Part shown: positions 62,237 through 64,000 of the stretch, piece by piece
Numbering within the stretch: position 1 is the stretch's first letter
How the letters are laid out: each line of letters starts with the position of its first letter
Assembly (NCBI RefSeq): GCF_040807025.1
Contig: NC_090945.1
Coordinates: 77,972,088-78,036,087 of the forward strand
Source of the DNA: Struthio camelus
Lineage: Eukaryota; Chordata; Aves; Struthioniformes; Struthionidae
DNA length: 64,000 nt
Reading direction: 5' to 3'
Notes under the pieces: generated by a model
Told to the model about the DNA's origin: nothing
Seen by the model: the letters and a program-made list of their open reading frames with translations, nothing else
Database searches by the model: none
Position numbers and translations under genes: made by a program

Positions 62237-62259
62237 TTTTTTTTTTTTTTTTTTTTTAA
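62237..62259 (+). repeat. Poly(T) tract
   Basis: An uninterrupted run of about 20 T, the A-tail orientation for a minus-strand retroposon. No element body is recognisable next to it. Confidence 0.8.
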
Positions 62260-64000
62260 TCTAAGTACAACTTATATAAGGATAGGTCATTAAGCAACAT
62301 ACAAACAACAGGTCGGACTGTATTCAAAAGAATCTCTTGTGCACCCACACGGACACAGAAAAACTGACAGAGTCAATTGAGTTACAGTTAACATTTCCTT
62401 TATTTCAGTATAAGAATTCCTGAACTGAAGAATGATATTTTTGGCCCAAACTGCTAGACTAGATAAATTCTTTAAGTATGCGGTGCCACAAGTGTACACA
62501 GTACTGTAATAGCAAAAAGACGGCCTGGGACAAGTTTCATTTTTATTATTAGCAGTAGTTAGACGTTTCAGATAAGGATATTATGCATTTCTGAATTTGC
62601 CTGGAAAGTTAATTATAACTGAGAACATTTTTAAACATTATAAAATTGCCTACAGATACTCATGATACTTTGGTACGGGATGTGAAATAAAAACCTACAT
62701 TATGTAAACATTCAGTAAACAGAATCTCTGCACTCTGAAGCCTAATACACAAGATGAAAATAATTACATAAGAAACTTAATTTTCTACACAGAACGTGCT
62801 GCCAAAGAACAAGATTCAAGCCTACAACTTTTTTTTCCATGTGAAAGTGGAAACACCATAACAAAACAATATGATCTGGTGGGCAATGTAGGTCATCTCG
62901 ATTATTAGAGGCTTTTTTAGTAGAGGTTTAATAAGAAACAAGTCTAATTACTTGCAATGTTCCACAAAAACATTCTCCTGACTGCTTGGTGGTATAAATA
63001 GGATATAGAAATCTGCAAGGCATACAGGAACAAATACAGAAAACAACTGGCTGATAAGTCACGGAGGATTTAAAGTGACACTGTATATTAAATTATTCTT
63101 AAGTGTTGTTTTGTAGAGAAAATTACCTTTGAAGGAAGCTAAAATGAAGTGCTAGAAGCACACTGATTTTGTTTCATAAACTGCAAGGTTAGCTAATTTT
63201 TTTTTCCTTTAGGGCACTAGTTTCTTTAAAATATTGTGAGTTTCCTTCTTCCTTCCTGTTCCTAGGATCTCAGTTATTTTTACCTTCAGGAATTGCAACC
63301 TAAAAGATTTTAGTTGTATACTGTAGGACAACGAGACTCCAGTGCCAATAACGGAGCTAATTTACTTTTTAGCTGCAAGTTCTACGTGTCTCATTATGAC
63401 TGCCTTCTTGATCAAATTATCTTACCTTTTAAGATTTGTATATTTTCTCCATTTTGTATTCAAGCTAATACCCATTGTAAAATGCAGCTGTTAACAAGTC
63501 TGCCTCAAATTGATGATGACAAAAACATTGTTTAATGTGCAGAAAAACAGCCAAACTTTACGCCATTGTCTTGATTTTTAGGCTTTGGAAACCATGAGAA
63601 ATTGTAGCTATAACCAGCAATCAAGTCTGTTTGACGCTGGATGTTACAGAAAGAAGCAAAAATTCCCTCTGTGGAGGATATAAACCTTAAAAGCAATACC
63701 TTCAAAATTTTTCACAGGCTTCTTTAAACTGCCACCTGCTGGTCAACTCATATTTAATGTGGGTATGATGAATGACAGACTAGCTAAGAATTTAGAGTAT
63801 TACGTGTTCTTTATTTTGTCCTCTCTCTCAAAAAAAAAAAAAAACAACAATTTCTTTGACAAAGTTCAGAAGTAGTATCTAGACCCTGCAGGATATTAGG
63901 ACACTTATCTGCTGTCAACAACTCCATCTAATTTAATGAAGCCAGCCAATAACCACAAAAATTGATTGAAAAGCTAAAGCAGATTCGTCTCATGCAAACA

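Larger units (their letters stand above)
54392..64000 (-). other. NSD2: Presumed NSD2 intron, 5' side
   Basis: 9.6 kb in which I find no exon matching the expected upstream NSD2 sequence (HMG box, basic linker). It holds an old CR1 remnant, a CpG cluster at about 57,845-57,970 and one unexplained exon-like frame at 61,708-62,016. Confidence 0.6.

Overview
The window looks like a stretch of bird chromosome. A recent CR1 LINE 3' end sits near 24.5 kb, an older CR1 reverse-transcriptase remnant near 55 kb, introns are short, and the two recognisable genes read like avian orthologues. A crocodilian or turtle cannot be excluded from sequence alone. It corresponds to the vertebrate NELFA-NSD2 (WHSC2-WHSC1) neighbourhood, human 4p16.3.

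Layout. (1) 870-6645, plus strand: the last four coding exons of NELFA (216 C-terminal residues), followed by a possible 4 kb 3' UTR with its best poly(A) signal at 10,670. (2) About 10.7-18.0 kb: intergenic DNA with no gene I can support. (3) 18,205-35,199, plus strand: a nine-exon gene whose exons join in frame to a 442-residue type I membrane protein. It has a signal peptide, a mucin-like Thr/Ser/Pro/Ala stalk, a run of CxxC-P-x-G-x-(Y/F) modules of the GCC2/GCC3 (ephrin-receptor-like) or TNFR-like sort, one transmembrane helix and a 39-residue basic tail with two tyrosines. I do not recognise it as a named gene, and it is the best candidate here for something undescribed. (4) About 35.2-39 kb: intergenic. 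(5) 41,584-54,391, minus strand: the last 13 coding exons of NSD2, covering PHD fingers, second PWWP, AWS, SET, post-SET and C-terminal PHD-C5HCH (737 residues plus stop). (6) 54.4-64 kb: upstream of these exons, presumably NSD2 intron. It holds the CR1 remnant, a small CpG cluster and one unexplained open exon-like segment at 61,708-62,016.

Functional reading. NELFA is a subunit of the negative elongation factor that pauses RNA polymerase II. NSD2 is the H3K36 dimethyltransferase. From memory, the two genes are direct tail-to-tail neighbours in human, so the membrane-protein gene lies in a place where mammals seem to have none. Two introns, one in NELFA and one in NSD2, use GC instead of GT donors. 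The new gene's intron 1 carries a perfect (CTTTTT)43 tract and a CpG-island-like block. Exon coordinates were derived by hand from reading frame, splice signals and conservation, with splice phases checked across every junction.
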